Source of the DNA: Acutalibacter muris
GTDB lineage: Bacteria > Bacillota > Clostridia > Oscillospirales > Acutalibacteraceae
Assembly (NCBI RefSeq): GCF_002201475.1
Contig: NZ_CP021422.1
Location: 310,001 to 374,000 of the forward strand
Direction of reading: 5' to 3'
DNA: 64,000 bases
In this document: in pieces, positions 24,205-33,409 of the stretch
Layout of the letters: the number at the start of each line of letters is the position of its first letter
Numbering within the stretch: position 1 is the stretch's first letter
Program-made: the position numbers and the translations under genes
Notes under the pieces: model-generated
What the model was told of the DNA's origin: nothing
Databases searched by the model: none
What the model saw: the letters and a program-made list of their open reading frames with translations, nothing else

Positions 24205-25119
24205 TCACTCTCCTTCCTTTGGTATGCGCTCTGAGCGCCTGCGCTGTGCCTTGGCCCCCGCCGAGACCTCGGTTATCTCCTGGGTGATGGCCGACTGGCG
24301 CACCCGGTTGTACTGTAAGGACAACTGACCCATAAGCTCCTCGGCGTTGCGGTTGGCGTTGTCCATGGCTGTCATACGAGCGTTTTGCTCGCAGCAGAAG
24401 CTGTCTATGAGCGCCGCGTATATGAAGCCCGATATATAGCTTCGCATGATGTTATGCAGCACAGCCTTCGCGTCAGGCAGGAACTCGAAGGGCTCTGTTA
24501 CGGTTTTCTCGTGCTCCATAGTATCCACAAAGTAAGTCCTGTGAAAGGGCAGGAGCCTGGTGGACCGGGCCCTAAAGCTCATACTGTTCTCCATGTCCGT
24601 GTAGACTACGAATATCTTCTGGAGCTCTCCCCTGTTGAAGCCGTCCAGCAAGAGGGCGCTTATTTCCCTTGCCCGCATCATGGTGGGGTTCTGGGCGGTG
24701 TATAAAAAGCTGTGCTCTATGGGTATATTGTGCCCGTCGAAGTACCTTCGGCCGTACTCGCCCACCACAAAGAGCTTGGTGTCGGGGTGCTGCTCCAGTA
24801 TCTTCATGGCTTCCTTTATGGCGTTCTGGTTATACGCCCCCGCAAGGCCCTTGTCCGCCGTTATCACAAGGCAGCCGTAGGTCCCCTCAAGGGCGGGGAG
24901 TCCCTGGTCGGGATAGAAGTAGTGGCTCTCCACATTCCTGACGTTTCTGAATATCCGCTTTATCTCCCCCTGCAGGGCGTTGAAGTAGGGCCGGGTGTTT
25001 TCCAGCTCCGCCCGGGCTTTTCGAAGCTTTGTGGAGGCGATAAGGTACATGGCGCTGGTGATCTTTTTGGTCTCCTGCACGCTCTGCATATGGGTCTTTA
25101 TCTCCCTGGTGCCGGGCAT
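24205..25119 (-). CDS. atpG: ATP synthase gamma subunit
   Basis: 304 aa. Rotor shaft of F1. The N-terminal helix KTHMQSVQETKKITSAMYLIAS and the C-terminal RNAEELMGQLSLQYNRVRQSAITQEITEV match the two coiled-coil ends; the central Rossmann-like domain contains VITADKGLAGAYN. It starts 2 bases after the atpA stop, so it is tightly coupled to it. Confidence 0.96.
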   Translation of the reverse strand: MPGTREIKTHMQSVQETKKITSAMYLIASTKLRKARAELENTRPYFNALQGEIKRIFRNVRNVESHYFYPDQGLPALEGTYGCLVITADKGLAGAYNQNAIKEAMKILEQHPDTKLFVVGEYGRRYFDGHNIPIEHSFLYTAQNPTMMRAREISALLLDGFNRGELQKIFVVYTDMENSMSFRARSTRLLPFHRTYFVDTMEHEKTVTEPFEFLPDAKAVLHNIMRSYISGFIYAALIDSFCCEQNARMTAMDNANRNAEELMGQLSLQYNRVRQSAITQEITEVSAGAKAQRRRSERIPKEGE

Positions 25120-25121
25120 AC

Positions 25122-26876
25122 TCAGTCACCGGCCTTTCCAAGATATTCGGAGAGGAATTTTCTGCCAAGGTCCACAAGCTCCTCCTTATCCTCCTCTGAC
25201 AGTTTCCCGGTCATGTCCACCCGGCGGCAGAGGTCGGCGGCCTCCTCCTCAAGGAAGCCCACAAGACCCTCTCTGAACTTATCAATTTTGTCCAGCGGTA
25301 TGTCCTGCATAATATGGGCCATGGCGGCGGTGAGTATCACCACCTGCCTGTGGTGGGAGAAGGGGGCGTACTGTGGCTGGCGCAGAAGGCGCATAAGCCC
25401 CTGGCCGTAGGTGAGCTGGCGCTTGGTGGTCTCGTCCAGGTCGCTGGAAAACTGGGTAAAGACCTCCATCTCCCGGTACTGGGCCAGGTCCAGCCGGAGG
25501 GTGCCCGCCGCCGTCTTCATGGCCTTGGTCTGGGCGTCGCCGCCCACACGTGACACGGAGAGGCCCACGTTTACGGCGGGGCGCTGGCCGGCAAAGAACA
25601 GGTCGCTCTCTAAGAATATCTGGCCATCGGTGATGGAGATGATGTTTGTGGGGATATAGGCTGACACGTCCCCGGCCTGGGTCTCGACAATGGGAAGGGC
25701 GGTCATGCTGCCCCCGCCCAGCTCGTCGGAGAGATGGGCCGAGCGCTCCAATAGTCTCGAGTGCAGGTAGAACACGTCCCCGGGAAAGGCCTCGCGGCCT
25801 GGGGAGCGGCCCAGGAGCAGGCTCAGGGCCCTATAGGCTATGGCGTGCTTACTAAGGTCGTCGTACACTATCAGCACGTCCCGGCCCGAGTACATGAAGT
25901 ATTCGGCCAGAGCACAGCCGGCGTAGGGCGCGATGTACTGCAAAGCCGCGCTGGCCCCGGCGGGGGCGCTGATAACGGTGGTGTAGCTCAAAGCCCCCCG
26001 GCGCAGAAGGTTCTCCGTAAGCTGGGCAACGCTGCTGGTCTTCTGGCCGATGGCCACGTATATGCACACCACGTCCTTGCCCTTTTGGTTTATGATGGTG
26101 TCAAGGGCGATGGCGGTCTTGCCGGTCTGACGGTCGCCGATTATCAGCTCCCGCTGGCCCCGGCCTATGGGGAACATGGAGTCGATGCACAAAAGCCCTG
26201 TCTCCATGGGGGTGTTCACCGGCTGACGGTCCAGGATACCCGGGGCGGGGTTCTCTATGGGCCTGTAGCCGTCGGGGTCAATATGCCCCTTGCCGTCGAT
26301 GGGCACCCCAAGGGCGTCGATGACCCGGCCCAGAAAGCCGTCGCCCACCGGCATACCGGCGGTCTTATGGGTGCGGCGGACCATGTCCCCGGCGGCCACC
26401 TCGCCGCTGTCGGCGAACAGCACGCAGGAGAGGTCGTCTTTTCTCAGGTCCTGTATCATGCCCTTCACTCCGGAGGGGAAGGTGAGTATCTCCCCGTACC
26501 GGGCGTGGGCCAGCCCGCTGATGGTGGCCACCTCGCTGTCAACGGCAAGCACCTCGCCCATCTCCTCGGGTTCGGCGCTGGGCCGCCAGTTGTCAACGGC
26601 CTCCTGCATCAGGGGCAGTATGTCGTTCTCGCCCTCGCGCACATTCAGCAGATGGTCGCGAAACTGCCGGAAGGTGCCCTGGGGGGTCCAGTCGTACACG
26701 TCCGAGCCCACCTGCATCCTGAAGCCCACCGGCACCTCCGGGTCCATCTCCCAAGACACGGGCACTTCGCGCTTATAGTGCTCCCGGAGATAGGCCTCAA
26801 AGCGGGCAAGCTGCTCCCCTGTGGGCTCCTTGGCGCTTCTCAGCAGCGCGGAGAGATGGCTCCTATCGGCCCTCAT
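25122..26876 (-). CDS. atpA: ATP synthase alpha subunit with fused delta-like N-terminal domain
   Basis: 584 aa against the usual 500-515. Residues 1-80 resemble the C-terminal half of the delta subunit (AtpH): helix LARFEAYLREHYKREVPV, then MDPEVPVGFRMQVGSDVYDW, parallel to the delta motif DpsLiGGfvv-igd-v-D. The alpha subunit proper begins near residue 82 (ILPLMQEAVDNW) and carries Walker A GDRQTGKTAIALD (about 247-259). No separate atpH exists: atpF and atpA overlap by 14 bases where atpH normally lies. ATG 26876 is preferred because GGAGGGAGGA lies just before it. The fused domain may take over stator attachment to the b subunit. The N-terminal bundle of delta is absent. Confidence 0.93.
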   Translation of the reverse strand: MRADRSHLSALLRSAKEPTGEQLARFEAYLREHYKREVPVSWEMDPEVPVGFRMQVGSDVYDWTPQGTFRQFRDHLLNVREGENDILPLMQEAVDNWRPSAEPEEMGEVLAVDSEVATISGLAHARYGEILTFPSGVKGMIQDLRKDDLSCVLFADSGEVAAGDMVRRTHKTAGMPVGDGFLGRVIDALGVPIDGKGHIDPDGYRPIENPAPGILDRQPVNTPMETGLLCIDSMFPIGRGQRELIIGDRQTGKTAIALDTIINQKGKDVVCIYVAIGQKTSSVAQLTENLLRRGALSYTTVISAPAGASAALQYIAPYAGCALAEYFMYSGRDVLIVYDDLSKHAIAYRALSLLLGRSPGREAFPGDVFYLHSRLLERSAHLSDELGGGSMTALPIVETQAGDVSAYIPTNIISITDGQIFLESDLFFAGQRPAVNVGLSVSRVGGDAQTKAMKTAAGTLRLDLAQYREMEVFTQFSSDLDETTKRQLTYGQGLMRLLRQPQYAPFSHHRQVVILTAAMAHIMQDIPLDKIDKFREGLVGFLEEEAADLCRRVDMTGKLSEEDKEELVDLGRKFLSEYLGKAGD

Positions 26877-27354
26877 GCTTGGTTCCTCCCTCCGCAAGGT
26901 TCAAAAAGCTGTCGAAGGGATCGTCGTCCTTGTGGAAGGCCAGCTTCTCGGCGGCTTCGGAGGCAAGGCGCTTGAGCTCCCGCTGAGAGTCCCGCAGAGC
27001 CTTCTCCCTGGCCTCCTTGGCCTGGGCGTGGGCATCCACAACGATCTCCCTGGCCTGGGCCTGGGCAAGGGCCAGCTGTTCCTCGGCAGACTTCTGTACC
27101 GCCGCCTGGGACTTCTGCCTTGCGTCCCTTATCTCCTCCTCGGCGGCGTCCAGCTTCGCCTCATACTGGGCCTTGGCCTCCTGGGCCTTCTGAAGCTCCG
27201 CCTGGGCCTTGTTTTCCATATCCTTATAGTGCTGTTCGCGCTTTTGCATAAAGCCCACCACCGGCTTATACAGCAGGAAGTAGAGCCCCCCGGCCAGAAT
27301 AGCCAGGTTCATCCAGTGCAGCAGTATCTGCTGCCAGTCTATGTTCAGCGGCAT
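26863..27354 (-). CDS. atpF: ATP synthase b subunit
   Basis: 163 aa. Peripheral stalk. One N-terminal membrane helix (about 10-28, ILLHWMNLAILAGGLYFLLY) is followed by a long charged helix rich in Glu, Lys and Ala, able to form a coiled coil. The segment KPVVGFMQKREQ after the membrane helix is typical. It lies 14 bases after atpE and overlaps atpA. Because atpH is missing, its C-terminus would have to bind the delta-like domain of alpha. Confidence 0.95.
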   Translation of the reverse strand: MPLNIDWQQILLHWMNLAILAGGLYFLLYKPVVGFMQKREQHYKDMENKAQAELQKAQEAKAQYEAKLDAAEEEIRDARQKSQAAVQKSAEEQLALAQAQAREIVVDAHAQAKEAREKALRDSQRELKRLASEAAEKLAFHKDDDPFDSFLNLAEGGTKHEGR

Positions 27355-27368
27355 ATTTCACACCTGCC

Positions 27369-27743
27369 TTAGAGTACGAAGATGATAAGTATGACCACCA
27401 GAAGGGCGTATATGATGGCGGTCTCGATGAACACCAGGCCCAGCATAAGGGTGGTGCGGATCTTGCCCTCGGCCTCGGGCTGGCGGGCGATGCCTTCGGC
27501 GGACTTTGCGGTGGCAAGGCCCATGGCGATAGCGCCGCCGGCGGCGGCTATGCCCACGGCAAGACCGGCGGCAAGGGCCTTCATGCCCAGGGTGTTGTCG
27601 GCGGCGGCCTCGGCGGCCGCGGGGGCGGCTTCGCCCTCCTCGGCCATGGCGGGCAGGGCGAACATGACGGTGAACAGCATGACGACCGCCAGCGCCAGCA
27701 GGGCGCGGCATATGTTTTTCTTGTTGCGAAGCAGTTTGTTCAT
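27369..27743 (-). CDS. atpE: ATP synthase c subunit with signal-like N-terminus
   Basis: 124 aa, against 70-90 for most c subunits. Residues 1-34 look like a cleavable signal peptide ending in AMA, followed by an Ala/Glu-rich spacer to residue 52. The hairpin then follows: helix 1, loop ARQPEAEGK (86-94) and helix 2 with the ion-binding Glu107 in FIETAIIY. Thr108 and Tyr112 match positions used by Na+ c rings, but the helix-1 Gln of those rings aligns with Met74. The coupling ion is thus undecided, with protons somewhat more likely. GGAGGAAATC precedes the ATG. Confidence 0.95.
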   Translation of the reverse strand: MNKLLRNKKNICRALLALAVVMLFTVMFALPAMAEEGEAAPAAAEAAADNTLGMKALAAGLAVGIAAAGGAIAMGLATAKSAEGIARQPEAEGKIRTTLMLGLVFIETAIIYALLVVILIIFVL

Positions 27744-27795
27744 TTTGATTTCCTCCAGAAAAAATACTTTAAGATAAACGCTTTTGGACCAAAAA

Positions 27796-28596
27796 TCACT
27801 CTTTATGGGGCTTCTCGGAGACCTCGCCGTAGTACAGCGCAGTGAGCATGGTGAGCACGTAGGTCTGTATGATGGCGTGCAGAAGGGTGAAGAGCACCCC
27901 CACTATCACCGGCAGCACGAAACTGAGATTCACGTAGTAGTACACAAGCTCCGTCACCAGAAGGCCGCTGAGGAGTGCCCCGAAGAGCCTGAAGCTCATG
28001 GAGATGGGCAGGGAGAACTCTTTAAGAGTCTTGCCCACGCCCTTTAATCCGTTCCCGGCTATACCCCCGGAGAGTATCACCAGGTAGGACATTGTGCCAA
28101 GGCCTATAGCCGCGTTCACGTCCGACAGGGGCGCGGGCAGGGTGATGGGGCTGCCGCCCGTGGTGATGACCTGAAGTCCCAGAAGCTCAAACAGGGTGCC
28201 CACGGACACATACAGCCCGGCGGTGAACAGATACACCCCCAGAAAGCCGTTCATGTGCGGGCTGTTGGACTTTGCCATGTTGTGGAACAGGCCCACTGCC
28301 TCCTCCAGCGCCAGCTGTAGCTTGCCCGGCTGGAGCTTGAACCTCGGCACGGCGAAGACCCTTATGAGCAGGGCGATAATAAGCAGCAGCCCCGTTACCG
28401 TGACAGCCGAGATGAGCGCCGGGCTCACGGTTTTGCCGCCCAGGAACGCTATGCGGTTCTCGCCGTGGAGCACCGCGTCGCGCATGGCCTCCTGCACGCT
28501 TTCCGCCCGGCTGTGTGTCCCGGCCAGAATGGACGCTGTTAGCAGCGCCAAAACCACCAGGACCCATATTACCAGGCCCTTTTTGTGTTGTTTCAT
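27796..28596 (-). CDS. atpB: ATP synthase a subunit
   Basis: 266 aa. Stator half-channel subunit of Fo. Five to six membrane helices are seen; the essential Arg203 lies in [14 protein letters not shown], and the last helix is followed by a short charged tail. Residues 1-30 form an N-terminal hydrophobic segment that may act as a signal anchor. First gene of the operon, behind the promoter at 28645-28672. An atpI gene is not present upstream. Confidence 0.95.
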   Translation of the reverse strand: MKQHKKGLVIWVLVVLALLTASILAGTHSRAESVQEAMRDAVLHGENRIAFLGGKTVSPALISAVTVTGLLLIIALLIRVFAVPRFKLQPGKLQLALEEAVGLFHNMAKSNSPHMNGFLGVYLFTAGLYVSVGTLFELLGLQVITTGGSPITLPAPLSDVNAAIGLGTMSYLVILSGGIAGNGLKGVGKTLKEFSLPISMSFRLFGALLSGLLVTELVYYYVNLSFVLPVIVGVLFTLLHAIIQTYVLTMLTALYYGEVSEKPHKE

Positions 28597-28644
28597 CGCG
28601 CACTTCCTTTCTCAAAATTCAAGACTAAAAAACCGTACACAATA

Positions 28645-28672
28645 ATTTTATCACGAGCGGAAAAAAAGTCAA
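28645..28672 (-). promoter_or_regulatory. Promoter of the ATP synthase operon
   Basis: Minus strand TTGACT (28672-28667), 16 bases, TAAAAT (28650-28645), about 50 bases upstream of the atpB start. Confidence 0.7.
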
Positions 28673-28744
28673 CCGCCAGAGCCCCCGAGAGGGCACAAAA
28701 AAGGTAGAATATTTTGCGCCAATTTCATGGAGATATTGGTCAGC

Positions 28745-28773
28745 TTGACAAGGGGCGGCGGGTGTGGTAATAT
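28745..28773 (+). promoter_or_regulatory. Promoter of the DUF1622 gene
   Basis: TTGACA (28745-28750), 17 bases, TAATAT (28768-28773), divergent from the ATP synthase promoter. Confidence 0.75.
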
Positions 28774-28818
28774 CTGCATATTAAAAATAGGTGGTTTAAA
28801 CGGAAAGAAGGGTCGTTT

Positions 28819-29199
28819 TTGGAGGCGTTTACAGCGGGCTTCGCGGAGCTTTTGGACGGCATTGTGGGCGTTGCCATACACTGCTTTGAGTTCATCGGCG
28901 TGGTGATAATAGTAGTGGCGGGAGTGAAGGGGCTCGCGCAATATGTACGCAAGGACCCCTCGGTGCGCTTACAGCTGGCCCAGGGGATGGCGCTGGGGCT
29001 TGAGTTCAAGCTGGGCAGCGAGATCCTGCGCACGGTTGTGGTCAGGGAGCTCTCGGAGGTGGCGCTGGTGGCGGCGATAATCGCCGTTAGGGCAGCGCTG
29101 ACGTTCCTTATCCACTGGGAGATACGGATAGAGGAGAGGACGAAGCAGGAGACAAAGGAGGGGGAGGAGGGAAAAGGCCTTTCGGAAAAAGAGACCTAG
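28819..29199 (+). CDS. DUF1622 membrane protein
   Basis: 126 aa. Two hydrophobic segments (about 14-40 and 78-98). The motif [21 protein letters not shown], followed by a second helix ending in LTFLIHWEI, is characteristic of DUF1622, a small conserved inner membrane family without established function. The C-terminus is highly charged ([15 protein letters not shown]). The start is TTG, preceded by GAAAGAAGGG at 7-8 bases; no better start lies nearby. It is transcribed alone from its own promoter. Confidence 0.82.
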   Translation: MEAFTAGFAELLDGIVGVAIHCFEFIGVVIIVVAGVKGLAQYVRKDPSVRLQLAQGMALGLEFKLGSEILRTVVVRELSEVALVAAIIAVRAALTFLIHWEIRIEERTKQETKEGEEGKGLSEKET

Positions 29200-29214
29200 G
29201 CCCAAAAATTTCCC

Positions 29215-29243
29215 TTGCAATTTATAGAGTAACGTGCTACAAT
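29215..29243 (+). promoter_or_regulatory. Promoter of rpmE
   Basis: TTGCAA (29215-29220), 17 bases, TACAAT (29238-29243), 37 bases before the ATG. Confidence 0.75.
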
Positions 29244-29279
29244 AAGCGAAGAATTGACTATAAAGAGGTGAATACTGCG

Positions 29280-29480
29280 ATGAAAGAGAATATACATCCC
29301 GACTATCAGGAGACCACCATCACCTGCGCCTGCGGCAATGTAATACACACCCGCTCCACCAAGAAGAATATCAAGGTCGAAATATGTTCCAAGTGCCATC
29401 CGTTCTTCACGGGCAAGCAGAAGCTGGTGGACACCAGCGGGCGCGTGGATATGTTCAAGAAGCGCTATGGGCTTAAATAA
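29280..29480 (+). CDS. rpmE: 50S ribosomal protein L31 (zinc form)
   Basis: 66 aa. Component of the large subunit that bridges to the 30S head. Zinc ligands are seen in TCACGN (two Cys) and [13 protein letters not shown] (two Cys), so this is the C+ type rather than the zinc-free paralogue. The ATG at 29280 follows AGAGGTG by 9 bases; GTG 29268 would add four residues inside the ribosome site. DUF2087 follows after 27 bases. Confidence 0.96.
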   Translation: MKENIHPDYQETTITCACGNVIHTRSTKKNIKVEICSKCHPFFTGKQKLVDTSGRVDMFKKRYGLK

Positions 29481-29507
29481 GCCCGGCTTTTAAAGTAAGC
29501 AAAGCTT

Positions 29508-29804
29508 ATGAAGTCGCTTAACAATTTTCTGGACCCAGAGGGCCGGCTGGTAAAATTTCCGTCAAAGCGTCCCCTGCAGATGGAGGCGCTTACGTATCTG
29601 GCGAAGAAGTTTTCGCCGGACAGGGAGTACACCGAGCGGGAGGTGAACGAGCTTCTTTTGGAGTGGCACACCTTCAAGGACCCGGCCACCCTGCGGCGGG
29701 AGCTTTACGACAGGCGCTTTCTGGACCGGGACCCGTATGGACGAAGCTACAGGCTGAAGGAGGACTTCCGAAGAAGCCTTGGCGGGGACGGGCAGGAATT
29801 ATGA
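29508..29804 (+). CDS. DUF2087 domain protein
   Basis: 98 aa. The pattern FLDPEGRLVKFPSKRPLQ, then SPDREYTEREVNELLLEWHTFKDPATLRREL and FLDRDPYGRSYRL fits DUF2087. This is a small winged-helix-like domain often fused to or near transcriptional regulators. Function is not established; DNA or RNA binding is plausible. It lies 27 bases after rpmE and ends before a terminator, so the two are probably co-transcribed. Confidence 0.85.
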   Translation: MKSLNNFLDPEGRLVKFPSKRPLQMEALTYLAKKFSPDREYTEREVNELLLEWHTFKDPATLRRELYDRRFLDRDPYGRSYRLKEDFRRSLGGDGQEL

Positions 29805-29812
29805 GACGAGGG

Positions 29813-29839
29813 GACGGCGTGTAAAAGCGCCGTCTTTTT
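29813..29839 (+). terminator. Terminator after DUF2087 gene
   Basis: GACGGCG (29813-29819) pairs with CGCCGTC (29828-29834), followed by TTTTTG. Confidence 0.85.
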
Positions 29840-29861
29840 GCAGTGGAAAGAGGGGGAGAGC

Positions 29862-30485
29862 GTGGAATACATCACGGTGCGGGCAGAGGGTGCGGACCAG
29901 TTTGTTGAGAAGAAGTCCCGGTTTATCGGCTCGTGCAGGCCGGCGAGCACCGAGGAGGAGGCCTTGGAGTTTATCTCCGGGCTCAAGACAAAATACTGGG
30001 ACGCGTCCCACAACGTGTACGCGTATATACTTAGGGAGGGGAATATCCAGCGCTTCTCCGACGACGGCGAGCCCCAGGGTACGGCGGGCATTCCCGTTAT
30101 AGAGGCCATGAAAAAATCCGGGGTCACGGACGCGGTGGTGGTGGCTACCCGGTACTTCGGCGGCATACTGCTGGGGGGCGGCGGGCTTATAAGGGCCTAT
30201 TCCCACACGGCGACTATTGCGCTGGCGGCGGCACAGCGGGTGCGCATGAAGCGGTGTTTAAAGCTGAGCATTGCCTGCTCCTATGACAGCTATGGGCGGG
30301 TGCAGGCCATAGTGCCCGAGTGTGGGGGTATAGTGGACGACACGGCCTTCACCGACTCTGTCACCCTTTACCTGCACCTGGAGCCGGAGCGTTTGGAGGG
30401 CCTTGCCCGTCGGCTGGCGGACGCCACCTCGGGACGGGCGGTTATTGAGAGGAGGGGGGAGGAGTTTTATCCTCTGGCTATATAA
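29862..30485 (+). CDS. YigZ/IMPACT family protein
   Basis: 207 aa. N-terminal UPF0029 domain with KKSRFIGSCRP, the signature FSDDGEPQGTAGIPV and VATRYFGGILLGGGGLIRAY; a ferredoxin-like C-terminal DUF1949 domain follows from about residue 135. Eukaryotic IMPACT modulates GCN2; the bacterial role is not settled. GTG 29862 is chosen because AGAGGGGGAG lies 5 bases before it; TTG 29838 lies in the preceding terminator. No clear operon partner. Confidence 0.88.
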   Translation: MEYITVRAEGADQFVEKKSRFIGSCRPASTEEEALEFISGLKTKYWDASHNVYAYILREGNIQRFSDDGEPQGTAGIPVIEAMKKSGVTDAVVVATRYFGGILLGGGGLIRAYSHTATIALAAAQRVRMKRCLKLSIACSYDSYGRVQAIVPECGGIVDDTAFTDSVTLYLHLEPERLEGLARRLADATSGRAVIERRGEEFYPLAI

Positions 30486-30574
30486 TAGGTTTTTGAAAAA
30501 TTTTTTCGGGGGAAAAGTATTTTTCTTCAAAAAAGCGTATTATGTAATTGAGAAATATTAAGGGGGGCATGGCT

Positions 30575-31573
30575 ATGACCGTCCGGGAGCAGACAGAGCA
30601 GATAGAACAGGAAATACTTTCACCGTGGGCGGCAAAGGCCGGCAGCTCCCGGGGGAGGGCGCGGCCGGAGGAGGACTGCCCCCTCAGGACCATATTCCAG
30701 CGGGACAGGGACCGGGTGATACACTGCAAGTCCTTCAGAAGGCTTAAGACCAAGACCCAGGTTTTTCTGTCCCCAAGGGGCGACCACTACCGGACCCGGC
30801 TGACTCATACCTTAGAGGTTTCCCAGATAGCGAGGACCATCGCCAGGGCCCTGCGGCTCAACGAGGACCTGACCGAGGCCATAGCCCTTGCCCACGACCT
30901 GGGGCACACCCCCTTCGGCCACGCCGGGGAGCGGGCCTTGAGCGAGATCTCCGGCGGGCGCTTCAAGCACTACAGGCAGAGCCTTCGGGTGGTGGACAGG
31001 CTCGAGAAGGAGGGGGAGGGGCTGAACCTCTCCTGGGAGGTGCGAAACGGCATAGTCTGCCACACAGAGGGCAAGGAGCCCTATACCGCCGAGGGAAGGA
31101 TAGTGCGCGTGGCGGACAGGATAGCGTACATAAACCATGACATAGACGACGCTGTCCGGGCCGGAGTGATGGGGGAGGAGGACATTCCCCGGGGTATTAC
31201 GGAGCGGATTGGGGGCAGCAAGAAGGAGCGGATAACCTCGCTGATATGCTCTGTGGTGGAGAACAGCCATGAGGGGGTCATAGCCATGGACCCTGACGAC
31301 TTTGAGGCCTATGACGCGCTGCATGAGTTCATGTACCAGGCGGTGTACAGAAACGAGTACGCCAAGAGCGAGGAGAAGAAGGTGCCCCATGTTATAGAGA
31401 GACTTTATAAGCACTTCTGCGACCCGGCGTGCCTGCCGGAGTATATGCAGAGGATAGCCGAGGAGGACGGCCGGGAGACAGCCGCCATGGACTATGTGGC
31501 GGGCATGAGCGATTTGTACGCGGTGAACACCTACAGCGACCTGTTCATACCCAAGGCCTGGAGCCATAACTAG
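30575..31573 (+). CDS. Deoxyguanosinetriphosphate triphosphohydrolase-like protein
   Basis: 332 aa. HD-domain phosphohydrolase that splits dNTPs into nucleoside and triphosphate. HD residues are visible in TRLTHTLEVSQIARTIARAL, then ALAHDLGHTPFGHAGE, and a distal Asp in RIAYINHDIDDA. Length suits the short bacterial group often placed beside dnaG. ATG 30575 is preferred because GGGGGG lies 7 bases before it; ATG 30569 is too close. dnaG starts 38 bases after its stop, so it probably heads the dnaG-rpoD unit. Confidence 0.9.
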   Translation: MTVREQTEQIEQEILSPWAAKAGSSRGRARPEEDCPLRTIFQRDRDRVIHCKSFRRLKTKTQVFLSPRGDHYRTRLTHTLEVSQIARTIARALRLNEDLTEAIALAHDLGHTPFGHAGERALSEISGGRFKHYRQSLRVVDRLEKEGEGLNLSWEVRNGIVCHTEGKEPYTAEGRIVRVADRIAYINHDIDDAVRAGVMGEEDIPRGITERIGGSKKERITSLICSVVENSHEGVIAMDPDDFEAYDALHEFMYQAVYRNEYAKSEEKKVPHVIERLYKHFCDPACLPEYMQRIAEEDGRETAAMDYVAGMSDLYAVNTYSDLFIPKAWSHN

Positions 31574-31611
31574 CTGAGTCTGGCATAACCTGAGGAAAGG
31601 GGGAGGGAGAT

Positions 31612-33381
31612 ATGGCGTTTCCGCCGGAATTTCTGCGGGAGCTTGAGGACCGCAGCCGCATAGAGGAGATAGCCGAGAGCTACGTGCGCCTGCGCCGGGC
31701 GGGGAAGAACCTGGTGGGGCTCTGCCCCTTCCACAGCGAAAAGACGCCCTCCTTCAACGTCTATCCGGGGAACAACTCCTTCTACTGCTTCGGCTGCGGC
31801 AAGGGCGGCGGGGTGATAAACTTCGTGATGGACATAGAGCGGCTGGACTTTCTGGAGGCGGTGAAGTGGCTTGCCCAGCGGGCAGGTATGTCCATGCCCG
31901 AGGAGGGCGCGGACGACAGTATGTCAAAGCTTCGTATGCGCATACTTGAGATTAACCGGGAGTCCGGGCGGTTCTTCTATAAGACCCTTATTTCCCCCGA
32001 GGGGGAGCCGGGGCTCAGCTACTTTAAGGGCCGGGGGCTGGACCCGGGGACCATTAAGCACTTTGGGCTGGGGTACGCGCCGGAGAGCGGGTTCGGGCTT
32101 GTGAACCATCTCAGGAAGCTGGGGTACACAAAGGAGGAGCTTCTCCAGTCGGACATGGTAAGGACCTCGAAGAAGGGCAATTTGTACGACAGGTACAGGG
32201 GCCGGGTGATGTTCCCCATATTTGACCTTAGGGGGAACGTGACGGCCTTTGGCGGGCGCATACTTACCGACGAGAAGCCCAAGTACATAAATACCTCCGA
32301 CACGCCGGTGTACCACAAGAGCAGCGGGCTTTTCGCCATGAACCTGGCGAAGAACTCCGAAAGCCGGCAGCTTATCCTGGCCGAGGGGTATATGGACGTG
32401 ATAGCTCTGCACAGGGCGGGGTTCACAAACGCAATAGCCTCCCTGGGCACGTCCCTGACGGAGGAGCAGGCCAGGATAATGAAGCGCTACGCCGATGAGG
32501 TGGTAATATGCTACGACTCGGACGACGCGGGGCAGCGGGCTACCCAGCGGGCGATACCCATACTGAAAGCGGCGGGCCTTCGGGTCAAGGTGATAACCGT
32601 GCCCGGGGGCAAGGACCCGGACGAGTTTATGAAAAATTATGGCAAGGACGGGCCCATAAGGTTCAGGCAGCTGCTGGAAAAGGGCGGCACGGACGTGGAG
32701 TATAGACTGCAAAAGCTTAGGGACCAGTTCGACCTTGACACCGACGAGGGCCGGGTAAGGTACCTGAGCGAGGCCACCCGGACGGTGATAGCGAAGCTCC
32801 GGAACCCCATGGAGCAGGAGGTCTATGCGGGGAGAGTGGCCCAGGAGGCCGGTGTGGACAAGGACCGGGTCCTGGAAACCGTGGAGCGGCTCTCCAAACA
32901 GGAGCGGCGCCGGGAGGACAGGGAGCTGGAGCGGGGGCAGATGAGCGTGAAGCTGGCCCCGGCCCCGGGGAAGGACCGCCGCCAGGAGGGCAGAATAAGA
33001 GCGCAGGTGGCCCAGAGGGGCATTATCGCCTACCTTTTCAGGCACCAGGACAGGGCGGAGGTCTTTTTGAAGCACTGTCCGCCTGAAAAGTTTATCACTC
33101 CCGAGTACCGCAGAGTATATACTGCCATATTGGGCAGAATGATACAAGATACGGTAACCTTATCGAGCCTTGGGGAGACGCTGACCGGGGAGGAGGCCGG
33201 GTGCCTCAGCGGGATACTGGCCGCGGCCCAGGACGCGCCCCCAAACGAGCGGGACGTTAAGGAATACCTCAGGGCCCTGGAGGAGGAGGCCGGGCGGGAG
33301 GGCACCGAGGAGTGGAGCAGGACGGCCAGCACGGAGGACATAAATAAATACTTTGAAAATTTGAGGAAGAAAAAAGCGTGA
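31612..33381 (+). CDS. dnaG: DNA primase
   Basis: 589 aa. Makes RNA primers for the replisome. The CHC2 zinc domain has Cys38, His41, Cys59 and Cys62 ([12 protein letters not shown] and [10 protein letters not shown]). The RNA polymerase core has the TOPRIM motif [12 protein letters not shown] and the metal-binding [12 protein letters not shown] helicase-binding C-terminal domain follows from about residue 440. The ribosome site GAAAGGGGGAGGGAGAT is strong. rpoD follows after 28 bases; the third classical member, rpsU, is not here. Confidence 0.97.
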   Translation: MAFPPEFLRELEDRSRIEEIAESYVRLRRAGKNLVGLCPFHSEKTPSFNVYPGNNSFYCFGCGKGGGVINFVMDIERLDFLEAVKWLAQRAGMSMPEEGADDSMSKLRMRILEINRESGRFFYKTLISPEGEPGLSYFKGRGLDPGTIKHFGLGYAPESGFGLVNHLRKLGYTKEELLQSDMVRTSKKGNLYDRYRGRVMFPIFDLRGNVTAFGGRILTDEKPKYINTSDTPVYHKSSGLFAMNLAKNSESRQLILAEGYMDVIALHRAGFTNAIASLGTSLTEEQARIMKRYADEVVICYDSDDAGQRATQRAIPILKAAGLRVKVITVPGGKDPDEFMKNYGKDGPIRFRQLLEKGGTDVEYRLQKLRDQFDLDTDEGRVRYLSEATRTVIAKLRNPMEQEVYAGRVAQEAGVDKDRVLETVERLSKQERRREDRELERGQMSVKLAPAPGKDRRQEGRIRAQVAQRGIIAYLFRHQDRAEVFLKHCPPEKFITPEYRRVYTAILGRMIQDTVTLSSLGETLTGEEAGCLSGILAAAQDAPPNERDVKEYLRALEEEAGREGTEEWSRTASTEDINKYFENLRKKKA

Positions 33382-33409
33382 TCGGGGAAAAGAAAGGAAG
33401 GGCATTGGA

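Noticed and set aside
25761..26975. 404-codon antisense ORF over atpA
   Set aside because: Long antisense frames are common in GC-rich genes; the conserved ATP synthase frame is on the other strand.
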